Below are positions 36,201 to 46,925 of a stretch of DNA of 64,000 bases, piece by piece. The translations under genes and the position numbers were made by a program. The notes under the pieces were generated by a model that saw only the letters and a list, made by a program, of their open reading frames with translations, searched no databases and had not been told where the DNA came from. Where the stretch lies: the NCBI GenBank assembly GCA_030374765.1, contig JARGXX010000013.1, positions 186,001 through 250,000 on the forward strand, written 5' to 3'. Origin of the DNA: Agarophyton chilense. Its lineage: Eukaryota > Rhodophyta > Florideophyceae > Gracilariales > Gracilariaceae. Within the stretch, counting starts at the first letter, position 1. Each line of letters starts with the position of its first letter.

Positions 36201-39075
36201 AGTTGTGTACCGCCATTAAGCCAGGCGCGAATCTTCGTACAGAAGGGGTCACCCTGCTGTTCTCGGACCATCTCCTCCGGGGGTATCGGCACAAAATTAC
36301 CCGGCGGGGGTTTCTCTGAATCGTCCGAGACGAGCAATGCGTCAATATCATCATCCGATTCCGGGCTTTCGTTCCATTTATCGTGTAACCAATCCGGGTC
36401 CCCCGGTGTTCCATCGTCTACGACGAAGCAAGGTATATCCTCGTCATCGACGGTTAGAGCTTCCCCATTCGTGGGTAAACGCGAGAGCGCGTCCGCTTGC
36501 GCGTTCTGAGTGCCCTTCTTGTAGATCACTTCAAAGTCATATTCCGCGAGGCGGGGTCTCCAACGCATTAAGCGGCCTGACGGCTCCGAGATGGTCATGT
36601 GCCATCGTAGGGACGAGTGATCCGTTTAAACGGTAAAGTTCACACCCATGAGGTAGGGGCGTAGTGTAGAGAGGGCCCACACAACTGCGAGGCACTCCTT
36701 CTCCGACACGGAGTAGTTCCGCTCGTGGACATTGAGCGAGCGTGACCAGTACCCAATGGGTTTGCGTTCTCCTTCGGGAGTAGTTTGAAAGAGCGCACAG
36801 CCTACCTGGTAGTCGCTAGAGTCCGTGTCCACGGAAAACGGTAGTCCGGGTTTCGGTAACGATAGAATCGGTGCTGATGTGACAGCCTCCCTAAGGGAGT
36901 TAAAAGCATCCGTTTGGGCGGACGTAAAGGGGTCCAGTTTAGGTGGTTGACATTTCCGCAGAAGCGCGTTCAAGGGGGCCGCGATGTCAGCGAAGTTAGG
37001 GATAAACCGTCGGTAGACGTTGACCAATCCTAGAAAGGAGCGCAGTTCCGTCTGGGTAGCGGGTTCTTTCGCCTTGCGAATGGACCTCACTCGAGCTTCC
37101 TCGATCATTACACGTCCCGGACGGATAATGTGCCCGAGATACTTCACAGTATCGGTAAAGAACTCACATTTCCTCAGTCTGAGGGATATTCCAGCATCAC
37201 GTAGCGTGGTCATTATGTCCCTGACATGGGTGAGATGGTCATACAGATTGTCTGAGAATACAATGATATCGTCCAAATAGACGAGGCAAGTACGCCACTT
37301 AAAGAGGGCCAACACAATGTCGATAGCACGCTGAAAGGTAGCGGGAGCATTGGTTAGACCAAAAGGCATCCGTTTGAAACGGTAGAGTCCCGAGTGACAG
37401 ACAAACGCAGTCTCATCTTGGTCCTCCTCCCTAACGGGAACCTGCCAATATCCCCAATTGGCGTCCAAAGCCGTGAACACGGCAGCAGTGCCGAGAGAGT
37501 CGATGTACTCATCCATTCGTGGGATCGGATACACGTCCTTGACGGTAACATCATTCAAGCGACGGTAGTCGATGCAAAAGCGCCAGGACCCATCGGGTTT
37601 CGGAGCCAGTACCACTGGGGATTCCCACGGCGACTGAGCCGGTTCGATCACTCCAGCTCGGAGCATTTTGTCCACTTGGAACTGTTCCTCTTCTCGAGCC
37701 TTGGGGCCTGCCCTGTAAGGGTGTTGAGCCACCGGTTGGGTGTTCGGCAATAAATCTATCCAGTGTTCCGTTGTATTTATCTCACCAAGAGAGCCATCCC
37801 ACATTGTGGTAAACTCCCGTAATATCTCACGCAGACTTTCACGGTGTGACTCCGGTACATGACCGAGGTCGAGTTCCTCGAGTTCTTTCATTGGGTCTAC
37901 CCGGTCGTAACTCGTCGGAACGGGCTTCTTTTCTGTTTCGGCAGGTTGCGATTCCGAATCATTCGGTGATTGGACGGCAGCTTCCTCCCCCTCCTTAGAG
38001 TGAACGAGACCGAGGACTTCGGCAGCGGTCAGCCTAGTGGGGACCATCGCGGTGGGGTGAGGCATTACCGATCCAATAACTTGGTTTTTAACCAGTGACT
38101 GGGGGGTGGAGCCCAGATTGGCAATGAGCACGGTGAACGGCTTGTCTGGGACAATCTGCGCGACTCCATTCGCCACGGCGAGTTGATATCCATCGTACAG
38201 AGATGAGAGAGGCTGAATGACTCGTAAACCGTGTTGACGGGAAATGACACGCACCCATACTTGGGACTCTGGCGGGATTCAGACAGAAGCAGCCACGCGG
38301 AGCTTGGTAGACTCCCGAGAAGCGGGTGGAGGTTCCTGCGCGGCAGGGAGCGGTACGTGCTTCTTGGAGGCACGACGCAGTGGACGACGGACAATCGGGA
38401 CCGACGAGCCGTCTTCCATCTCAACACGCTTTAAGCGGGGCCTTATGGAGTCAACGAATCTGTCACAGAAGTCACATCCCAAGATGATGGGGGCAGCCAA
38501 TTTACGGCATACAATAAAGTCGAGTTTCACCACGAAGGAGCCCAAGCGAACGACGAGAGCGACGCTTCCAACCGTTGAAAACGTGTTGTTATTCGCGTCC
38601 GCGACGTCGGGCGCCACGCCAAGGCGGATCTGAGACCACAAGGGTGGGGGCAGCAACGAATCTACGATGAAATTCGGACCAGCACCTGTGTCCAAAACAG
38701 TAAGGACTCGAACCATAAACTAGGTAGAAAGGCCAAGGTCGGCATACACCTTGTAATTGCGCTTGGCCATTACTAAGACTCTATCCGGGAACCGGTGGTT
38801 AAGAACACGTGTCCACGGTCGACACAGAACACCAAAGTGTTCAGAGTCCACGTCTGAGACGGCCTGTTTCCTCGTGAGGATTGTGACCGGGGAGCGAGGC
38901 GGAGACGCCTCGGGCGTCATCAAACTCACTGTTGGGGACGCCTCTCCCGAAGGGGAGACTCCCAAAATCAGTTTTCCTGAGTCCCATCCGCCTGGGGCGG
39001 GGCCTCAGAATCCTGAACCACTAGCAATGGGGCGCCAGCGGCGGGGTTTGAAGGAACGGGGCGGTGGTCGGGAGC
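33224..39075 (-). pseudogene. Inner element pol: protease-RT-RNase H-integrase-linker-chromodomain
   Basis: One frame, -1 relative to gag, runs about 5.8 kb with no frameshift but seven stops, at 39005, 38720, 38279, 36626, 35747, 35126 and 35105 (lower base of each). The protease motif VLDTGAGPNFI is near 38.68 kb. RT has FCIDYRRLN, the VYLDD active site near 37.27 kb and MPFGLTNAPATFQ. RNase H has SVDTDSSDYQVGCALF. Integrase has an HHCC zinc region and catalytic Asp (AIDILGKLP), Asp (LLSDNGKQF) and Glu (GQVERCNRT). A Ser/Pro/Arg/Glu-rich linker of about 500 residues follows (35065 to about 33430), then a chromodomain at about 33427-33275 (FVVDHIVEHSYHPDGYIQYL) and a short tail. Chromodomain elements can target heterochromatin. 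That is family knowledge. Confidence 0.92.
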
Positions 39076-41097
39076 CTACTCGGCAGGGTAAAGCAACGCA
39101 TTGCGCGGTTTCGCCTCCGGAATATTCCGTGAAAAATCGATCTTCGCTCGAAGATACGACGTCGTCGGAACAATCCGCTTTTCCACTGGGGTCAACGCCT
39201 CATAATTACCGATTACTCGAGCTACTTCCCTCATGGTGAGGATACAGTCCGGTGAAATGTGACCGTGTTCGTAGCATATGTGGCATATGAGTCCCGGGCG
39301 TAAGGGCTGCAAACCGGAGCGAGCATCCGTGAACTTCACCGCTTGGCGGGTATCCTTCCATCCAGGGCGACTCTGTCGGAGCGCACCGTTTGAATACGGG
39401 ATGCGAGGTCCGTGAACACGGGGAGAGTCTGCGTACAGCAGGGGTCCATCCTGGGCCGTGTCATATGAGTCGTCCGTCGTAGACGGTAGTTCGGTTGTCG
39501 GGACCGAATGGATATCGCTTCGGGCGAAGTGCACGTTGTCGTACTCCTGTTGGGGGCGCTCAATCGCAACCAGCGATAGGGATGGCGACTTCGTTTCCAT
39601 CACCAACGCCTTGGCGGTTCGCGACCTGTGTCCGGGGGCACGAGCTCTTAAAGCCTCACCTTCCGCTTGCGCGTGTTGGACCAACTCCAGATACGTGGTC
39701 TTCCTTCGGTCTTCCCGGTAACGGGCCACGAGTGTTCGGATAGCGGGGTCCAGTCCATCGATGAACATGGTGCAGCGCTCTCCGGCGGAGTGTACGTTCC
39801 CACTACGGTGGAAAGCCTTGTTCAGGCGCACCAAGAATTCGGTTTCCGTTTCTCCAGACTTCTGGCGCGTATCGCGAAGAGCGAGAATGGCCGACTGAAT
39901 CACGTGATTAGTGGCGTAGGACCTCAAGAGGTATTGTACTGCTTCTGGCCAGCAGGTTACCCCTCCTTCGGAGGCTCTAAACGAACCTCTTACAGAGTTG
40001 TATTGATCCTCGGCGAGGCCTTTCATAAAGTATGGGAGTGCAATAAACGCCTGTCCTTCGGTCATACCGAGAATATCCGCTTCGGCGACGAACCTCGCAA
40101 GGAAATCCAACACCAAAATGGGGTCTTCTCCAGAAAAGTTCTGGTTCCTGAGGGACAGTTGCATACGCTTTATGCAATCCTTCACTCTACCCGTGCCACG
40201 GGGCGTGCGATCCAAAGAGGAGTTCTCTAGCCGATAGTATCGGTAAGAAACCAACTTCTTGTACAGGGGGTTGGTGCATTTCAGCTCCTTCAACCCGGAG
40301 TGTTTCCTTCCTTTCTCGCGGGCGCGGATCACACCTTGGGTGGCAGACGACCGTTTAGAACGGGATGAACGCCTGCGATGGCCATCGTCAGAAGACGAAT
40401 CTGACGAGTCCGACCCATTTGAATGGTGAGAGCCACGCGACGACCGTGAGGAGTTCGACGAGTCCGAGTCATCGCTGTCACGCTTTCCACGCCGACGGCG
40501 GGTATCGTCCCTTTTCCTCTCGTGTTTCGCTTGGTGCGACACAGCAACCGGCTTCTCCGGGACGTCTTCCATCAAGATGGTTTGCTCTAACGTCTGGAGA
40601 CGGGCGCTAACACGATTGAATCGGGTCTCGACACCTTCCACGTAAGCGGCGGGACCACCAAAACATTCCAACAGGGTGTTGACGTCCGCCCGCAACAAGC
40701 GGAGGTCGTCAACCACTTCCTTCATAGAAGAGCCATCACACCTGGAACGCAGGGCTTCGAACTCTTCCACGAAGGCATTGTGCGCTTCCCGCATTACGCG
40801 GATCTTCTGCCTCACACTTGAGTTGGTGTCGATGTGGAACTCGTTTTTCTGGGCCTTTTCGTCGGCAGGAGCCGGGTCATCCACGGCAGGGGCCGGTCCA
40901 GCACCAGAATTGGGTCCATTCTTCGACGCCTTAGGAAGTAGCTTGTTGTTCTTGGAGGAGTTCGACCCCTTACTCTTGCCTTTCGGAGCGGCTTGAGGTA
41001 ACGGCGGGGGAACCCTTCCAGGGTCCGCAGGCACCACGTCATTGACGGAACGGCTCCGCGTGATCGCGGGTTCCGCTTCCGACGGTAGTCGTGACAT
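39076..41097 (-). CDS. gag: Inner element Gag (capsid, nucleocapsid)
   Basis: The 673-residue product is intact from the ATG at 41097 (MSRLPSEAEP) to TAG at 39076. The frame is open 21 codons upstream, but those lack an ATG start. Its N-terminal part is Pro/Lys-rich, followed by a helical probable coiled coil and an Arg/Ser/Asp-rich block (about 40.33-40.55 kb). The retrotransposon gag capsid-like domain comes next (about 39.6-40.2 kb, with PYFMKGLAEDQY and SGETETEFLVRLNKAFH). A CCHC zinc knuckle CHICYEHGHISPDC lies near 39.25-39.29 kb. It packages element RNA in virus-like particles. Pol follows in the -1 frame, which stays open for at least some 30 codons upstream of the gag stop, so a frameshift, not readthrough, would join them. 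Confidence 0.9.
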   Translation of the reverse strand: MSRLPSEAEPAITRSRSVNDVVPADPGRVPPPLPQAAPKGKSKGSNSSKNNKLLPKASKNGPNSGAGPAPAVDDPAPADEKAQKNEFHIDTNSSVRQKIRVMREAHNAFVEEFEALRSRCDGSSMKEVVDDLRLLRADVNTLLECFGGPAAYVEGVETRFNRVSARLQTLEQTILMEDVPEKPVAVSHQAKHERKRDDTRRRRGKRDSDDSDSSNSSRSSRGSHHSNGSDSSDSSSDDGHRRRSSRSKRSSATQGVIRAREKGRKHSGLKELKCTNPLYKKLVSYRYYRLENSSLDRTPRGTGRVKDCIKRMQLSLRNQNFSGEDPILVLDFLARFVAEADILGMTEGQAFIALPYFMKGLAEDQYNSVRGSFRASEGGVTCWPEAVQYLLRSYATNHVIQSAILALRDTRQKSGETETEFLVRLNKAFHRSGNVHSAGERCTMFIDGLDPAIRTLVARYREDRRKTTYLELVQHAQAEGEALRARAPGHRSRTAKALVMETKSPSLSLVAIERPQQEYDNVHFARSDIHSVPTTELPSTTDDSYDTAQDGPLLYADSPRVHGPRIPYSNGALRQSRPGWKDTRQAVKFTDARSGLQPLRPGLICHICYEHGHISPDCILTMREVARVIGNYEALTPVEKRIVPTTSYLRAKIDFSRNIPEAKPRNALLYPAE

Positions 41098-41238
41098 GGT
41101 TGTAGCGTTGACCACTAAGAATAGGACAACAAAAGCTTCCACCAAGTGGGTCCAAACCAAGAAATTGGAAAGCAGATCTCGACGAGAGAAGACAGCACAG
41201 CAATGTGAAAAACAAACAAACCAGGTCCCCCTAGCCTT

Positions 41239-41254
41239 CTAAGTCGGGAGACCA
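41239..41254 (-). other. Primer-binding site of inner element
   Basis: The minus strand reads TGGTCTCCCGACTTAG, three bases after the 5' LTR. It begins TGG, complementary to a tRNA CCA end. The identical 16 bases serve the outer element at 46269-46284. The donor tRNA is not identified. Confidence 0.8.
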
Positions 41255-41257
41255 GTT

Positions 41258-42050
41258 TGTAGTGCAACGCCAAGGGCGGTGGAAACACACGAAGATGTCC
41301 GAGTCTTCCTCCAAGGAGGGTAGCACGGCGACGGAGCCTCTCCGGAGTGAACACGACTAAGTCGGGGTGTAAGGCCGAGGTTCACCGGCACGCCAAGCGG
41401 GGAGTGTGCGGGATGCTAGAAGGGAGCAGACCAGGTATGAACTGTATTCCACGGGAGTGGGCTAGTGATAAAGGGGGGACCACCCAGTGGGGGCGATCGG
41501 GGCATGGGCCACGAGAGCCAAAAGAAATATGTAGCAAACCCAGTACTGGGGCGAGAACACGGCAGTGGTATGAAAGATATACACGCTAACAGCGGTGAGT
41601 CTCCTGTTGACGCAGGGTGGATAAGTCTACCGTTAGTAACGCGGCTTCACCTCCGTAGAGTGTGGAAGACTCGCGAAAGCGGAAAAAGACTCAGAGCCAA
41701 GAACCCTGGTTGGGGAGGTTTACTGAGTGTCAGGGCGAGATCGCTCTGGCACTATATAGTGTAGAATACTGTAAAGAGCTCCCTTACCTAGTGTAATAAA
41801 GCTAAATAAATAGAGAAATATCCAGCTATGCTGTGCCAACCTGTCCTGGGCCACCCGTGGTACACGTGGGTAAGTCACACCCGAATCGGGGCCACGGCGC
41901 ACGGCCGCCGGTGCACTTCGCCTACAACGCGTATACACCTGGCTACGCCAGCCCGCTAGTAGCGGTATTACCCATAGATCTCACAAGTATCGCCCGAGGC
42001 GGAAAAACAACCAAGTCCTGGAAAACGGCCCTCATGAGGGTTGCACTTCA
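41258..42050 (-). repeat. Inner element 5' LTR (793 bp)
   Basis: Same ends as the 3' LTR, plus the additional 76 bases at about 41636-41711. It is followed by the target duplication at 42051-42055. Confidence 0.95.
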
Positions 42051-43816
42051 ATTTTCGCGAATCCCTTCACGAAGCGACGATAAACGTTACATAAACCTAC
42101 AAATGATCGTACGTCTGTCTGGGATCGTAGCAACTTGACCTCCTGTACGGCTCTAGTGTTGCTTGGCGCAACCTCTAGTGTACCAAGGCCTATGATGTGG
42201 CCCAGGTATTCAACCGTTCTGGTAAAGAAGACGCATTTGCGTAGCTTCAGCGTCACCCCCGCCTCAGCTAGGAGGGTTAGTACGGTGCGTACGCGTGCAA
42301 AGTGCTCTTCTACCGATCTGGAATAGATGATTACATCATCGATGTATACCAAGGCGGTTGTCCGTTTAACCTTCGAAAGGTTGATGTCCAGTTCTCTTTG
42401 AAAGGTGGCTGGAGCATTGCGTAACCCGAACGGCATCCGCGTGAAGCGAAACAAACCTGCATGGCACGTGAAGGTCGTTTTTTCTCGATCTTCCTCACCT
42501 ACGGGTACCTGCGAATAACCACAATTGGCATCCGACGTGTTGAATATCTGCGCATCTCCCAAGGAGTCGATGCACACATCCATTCTAGGTATCGGGTACG
42601 AATCCCTGATGGTCACGCTATAGAGTCTCCTGTGGTCCACACAAAACCTCACACGGTTATCCCTTTTCTTCTGAACCAGAACCACTGGACTAGCCCAATC
42701 GGAGTTGGCTGGTTCAATTACCCCTTTTTGGAGTATTCGATCCACTTCTTTGAGTTCTATCTCTCTCGCCTTCGGACCTGCTCGGTATGGTTGCTGGTAA
42801 ATTGGCTTCGAGTCAGGGAGGAGCTCGATGCGATTCTGTGTGGCCTTAATTTGGCCCAGATGGCCTGGCCACATGGTTTCGAACTCCTCCGGAAGGTCGA
42901 GAATACGGCCGCGCAGTCCGCCGTTATCTTCACCGATCTGGACTGTATCTTGCCATTGCCTCTCAGATACAGGTTCCTTATCTTTGTGTACCGATGCCTT
43001 ATCGGTTAGCTTTGCTTCCAAGTTGGTATTTATCGATACCTTTGTGGATGTGGATGCATTTGCGCACCCCCCTTCCTTATCGAAGGCGACCTCGCCGAGA
43101 TCAGTGTGAGCTACAGTGAAGACCCCTTGTGGTGCCGGTAGTGCGATACCAACATTGGTATTTTTCGGCAACTTCACGTCGTGACTGCTGACGTTGCTGA
43201 GACACACCTTAAAGAGTTGATTTGGGATGTTTTCGACAATCCCGTTGGCCATCAAGGTGAGGTGTCGATGTGCTAACCTCGGATAGTTTTGAAGTATGAC
43301 CAGCCCGGGGGTCGCACACGACACCGGTACCAATATTTGGTGCATTGGCGGGATAAGAACCTGTTTGGTAATGCGCACCTTGTTGGAGACCGTTTTGGTG
43401 GATATCCTCTTCTTCGGTTTGACGAACCACCCCCGTTTGGTTTCAGTATTACCTAAAATGGCAACTAGTCCCCCGTGACGTATGGCGACGGTATGGGAAC
43501 CAGGAAGGATTGCTTTGACATGTCTGTCGATGAATTTCGTACCTAGTAGGCAGTCCGTTGGTAAACGGTCTACACCAAGAATTTCAGTATTACCTTGAGG
43601 TGTCCGAGCTGCACCACAGTGGTGAGCATACCTCGAAGGTTTAATGGGCGCTAATTTGCATCCACCAGCGGGTTGTTGTCGGGAGGCTGGCTCAAGTTCT
43701 GAAGTACCGCCTCAGGTATGACGCGGGAGTTCAGGACGTTTGGGCCGGCCCCCGTATCCAACAATCAGGTGACCGGAACCGCAAGGCGATGGGAAAAACA
43801 CATTGAAGCACGTAAT
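42051..43816 (-). pseudogene. Outer element pol, 5' half: protease and RT, cut by the inner element
   Basis: The protease motif LLDTGAGPNVLN lies near 43.75 kb in a region with several stops (43.43-43.8 kb). The RT frame is open from 43378: FCVDHRRLYSVT, MPFGLRNAPATFQ and the active-site motif ALVYIDDVIIYS. It ends at VYRRFVKGFAKI where the inner 5' LTR begins. The remaining residues of that ORF come from the LTR. The continuation is at 30355 downward. A substitution in the usual LDAN motif (here TSDANCGYSQV) also marks decay. Confidence 0.92.
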
Positions 43817-44066
43817 TTATAGTTGTTGTACTTCATATGACACACCGGAACTGGTTGTGACGTGTTCTCTTCCACCTTCAAGGTTCTGGGTATCGATTGG
43901 CCTTCCAATTGCAGGATGGGTTCGGCAATTACGCCAACCTTTCGGTGTTTTCCTCCTGTACGGGAGGGGTTGAGTCCAAGTTTGGTATTTCCTCGATGGT
44001 ATTGACCTGTACTGGTGTACGGGGTTGGAACCTATTTGGGGCTTGCGTTGAAGACCCATAGAGACG

Positions 44067-46239
44067 TTAGTGATTCTGCATGCGAGCCTGAATCAACTGG
44101 TCTCTCATCCCTGGAGGTAAGATAGCGCAACTTTTTGCAAAATGGTCTGTTGCGAGACAGAACCAGCAAACGAGGCCTCCATTTTGGGGGTCTTGTATTA
44201 CCATTGAGGGGGGCTTCGAAATCTGATTGGTAGGAGCAGTGGCGTAGGATGGGGGTGGCGAGTTATAGGAGCTCGCTCCCTTCATCTTCTGCGAGCTAAT
44301 TGCACTTGGCGGCGATTGTACCGAGTTTGGTGTACGCGTCGACGACCAATTTCTTGCCGTCGAAGGTTTCGAGAACCGCCCCTGGGTCGCTACCAAGTGG
44401 ATAGCTGTCCTGGTAGGTACTTCGATGTGCGAACTACCCTCTGAGGTTGTGGTGTCTTCAATTTCCAAGACCGACCTTTTCGATTTATCCTTCGAGGTTA
44501 GAGGCACGGCTGGTCTCTTTCCCAGCCGAAGGGTATCTCCAAGGCCCTGGGAGTACCGAGCCAGCCCATTGTTGTCTACCTTTCGGTTAGTGGCCAGGTA
44601 ATTGCGTACCTGGGAACGGATCGCTTTGTCTACATTGTCGGCAAAAAAGCGACTTTAACCTAGAGGTAGTGAACACATTACCACAACGGGTTGCCAGATT
44701 CCACAGCGCGAGCGAAAACTCCGATTCGGTTTTCCCAGACCTTTGATGGTAAGCGAGGACTTCCGAGTAAGCCTCTTGGATAACCTCATCGGTGGCGTAT
44801 GTTTCCAAAATAAAAATAACCACTTCTGGGTATGACTCCAACATCTCCGTGCCATCCTCATCCATTGCTAAGGTATTGCCGCGGAGTCTACCCTGCAGCA
44901 AGTAGTAGGCTTTTCCTTTAAGGTAAAACTGAAATAGCCACACAGAAGCGCCCTCGGAAAACCCATTTTGGTCACATGCAAGCTTGAACTTCCGTAGAAA
45001 CTAAATTACCGCAATAGGATCCGTACTTGTGAAGGTTGTGTCGCCCATTTGGAAGCTGAGCTTCTTGTGGTGTTTAGTAATCTTCTGAGCAACCTCTTGG
45101 GTATATTCAGAAGACTTGTTGATCAACCGAGAAGTCCTGTAATCAACCGCTTTGTTGAACATATCATTCAACGGTTGGTGCACCTCCAGGTCCATTTCGG
45201 TGTCTGACTCAGAGTCGGGCGACTCATTGTATCTCTTCTTACCCTTTCGGGTCTTTTTCGACGACTTATTCGTCGATCTGTTCGGTTTCTTCTTCTTCTT
45301 ACCTTTACGGTCATCATCCGACGATGAACTTGTATCGGAGCTGGAGTCTGACGAGTCGGGGTCTGAATCATCCTCTCGATTCTTTCCCCTCTTCGTCCTC
45401 TGCTTCTTCCCTTTTCGGTTTCTTCTTCGCTCATCTAACGAGTCAGACGAATCATCATTGGGACCACCTCCATGGCTATCCTTTTGAACGAAACCAGTAA
45501 TTGGTGGCAGATAAATGTCTTGAGGATCTACCTTCCCCGGAACCTCTTGACTCTGCATTGGACCTCGTAGGTACTCACTATCAGTAGATAAGTGTTTGGA
45601 ATGGGTGGAATGATCCATTTGGAACCCTTGTGGTATGCGCTTTGCGATGTTCACCTGTGTAGGTTGGGATTCTGCGAATCCCTCGGGAACCCAAAGTTCC
45701 TGCACAGCGCAATAAACATGCTCCCTAGCATCTGTAAAGAGATACTGTTTCACCATTTCAGGTATCCTTTCCGACAGCTCTTGAGCTGCTCTGTCAACCA
45801 CAATACGGGTAAATGCATCGACGTCCATTGAGGGCGGAACCATCCGGGTATCCGACTTCTCCTTTAAGTTTAATGCATTCTCGACGGCGAAGGTGACGAG
45901 CGCTTTTGCTCGCTCTTCGAGTTGAGGCCATAGCTCCTCCGCTGCAACCTCAATTGGTAATTCCCTATGAGGTTCTGTTGCCCAAGGCGGCGGACCATGT
46001 ACCTTTACGGTTTTGTCCCGAGGGTGCCGGAGCAGCTCCTCGGGGTTTTCCAGACTCGGTTGAACCGATAGGGCTCCTTTAAGACATTTATGGCTTAGCA
46101 GGGCGCTCGCACCACGCGTATTCTTTTTAGGTCGTTCCATTTGTGACCAATAGCGGTATCCTGTATTGCTTTGTGGTATTTCCAGAAACCAAATAGGTGT
46201 ACGAGCGTCCAATCCTTCTCGGAATCTCGTGTGAACCAT
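44067..46239 (-). pseudogene. gag: Outer element Gag, broken by a stop and a frameshift
   Basis: The ATG at 46239 opens 412 codons with a charged Ser/Asp/Lys/Arg-rich block (about 45.2-45.46 kb) and is stopped by TAG at 45001-45003. The same frame resumes through the capsid-like domain (44587-44943, with FQFYLKGKAYYLLQGRL and SGKTESEFSLALWNLA). A frameshift near 44.65 kb leads to the last part (44067-44507), which holds the zinc knuckle CWFCLATDHFAKSC. The domain order matches the inner element Gag, but the proteins are clearly different families. Confidence 0.88.
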
Positions 46240-46268
46240 GAAGGTACGACGAAACCTAGAAATACTTT

Positions 46269-46284
46269 CTAAGTCGGGAGACCA
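46269..46284 (-). other. Primer-binding site of outer element
   Basis: TGGTCTCCCGACTTAG on the minus strand, three bases from the LTR end. Identical to the inner element site. Confidence 0.8.
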
Positions 46285-46287
46285 AAA

Positions 46288-46920
46288 TGTCGTACCATCA
46301 CCTCTGGGGTATGCTACTGTCTTGTCTCGGGAGCGTAGTGACGCTCACCCGTAGGGAGCGTGGTGACGCTAAACCTTAGAAGGTAGACTTAATAAACGTC
46401 GATGGTAACAGGGCACCGTGAAAACTCGCAGGGACAAACGGCGGGGCAACTAGCCTATACCGTGTAGGTAAAGGATGGTAGGCGTCGACGCGCGGGAAAA
46501 ACTGTGTAGTAGTTGAAAACAATGAACCAAAAGATATAGTTGTGACCCAAGTGGAGCCTGTGTGTATCAGATTAGGATGGGGAAGGTGCAGTTCCCTATA
46601 TGCAGTGGACAGCACTCTCCACATTACCTGGGAGGTGCCAGCAAGGCACGGTCTCTGACCTAGTGCCAGAGACCTGGCCAGCACTGGCTACAGTGCCGGG
46701 TGGCCACTCAACTACTGTACTAACATAAATATAATTAATATTACAATTACTAACAATTACTCAACCAGAAGGTACATGTCAACACAACACGTGGCAGAAA
46801 ACACCTAGATGACAGCTCGCTCGGAGCTGCATGGCCGATGACCTCTCGCATCCATCATCTAGCAGGTCAGTGTAGTACATCGACAACCTCAAAGGTCAAA
46901 CCTTCTGCCACTATACGACA
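46288..46920 (-). repeat. Outer element 5' LTR (633 bp)
   Basis: TGTCGTA to TACGACA, followed by CTTCG. It contains two near-identical GGGAGCGTRGTGACGCT units in tandem (about 46330-46372) where the 3' LTR has one. Confidence 0.95.
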
Positions 46921-46925
46921 CTTCG

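Larger units (their letters stand above)
30356..42050 (-). mobile_element. Inner Ty3/gypsy LTR retrotransposon with chromodomain and antisense ORF
   Basis: The LTRs (30356-31072 and 41258-42050) share TGTAGTGCAAC starts and GTTGCACTTCA ends, with the 5-bp duplication ATTTT at 30351-30355 and 42051-42055. By eye I count about 15 substitutions between the LTRs over the shared 717 bases, apart from a 76-bp length difference, so it is younger than the outer element. Minus-strand order: 5' LTR, PBS, intact gag, pol in the -1 frame (protease, RT, RNase H, integrase, long linker, chromodomain), then about 2 kb with a plus-strand ORF, PPT and 3' LTR. Total length is 11695 bp, long for the group because of the linker and the antisense region. 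Confidence 0.96.
25807..46920 (-). mobile_element. Outer Ty3/gypsy LTR retrotransposon, nested host of two others
   Basis: LTRs at 25807-26415 and 46288-46920 start TGTCGTA and end TACGACA. The 5-bp target duplication CTTCG is present at 25802-25806 and 46921-46925, which proves the two LTRs belong to one insertion. The minus-strand order is 5' LTR, PBS, gag, protease, RT, RNase H, integrase, a tail region, PPT and 3' LTR. Removing the inner element (30356-42050 with one ATTTT) rejoins its RT frame within the codons F-A-K-I-A-A. All its genes carry stops or frameshifts, and its LTRs differ more than those of the inner element. Confidence 0.95.

Noticed and set aside
45152-45487. 111-codon hydrophobic plus-strand ORF
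   Set aside because: It is the complement of the Lys/Asp/Ser-rich block in the outer Gag.
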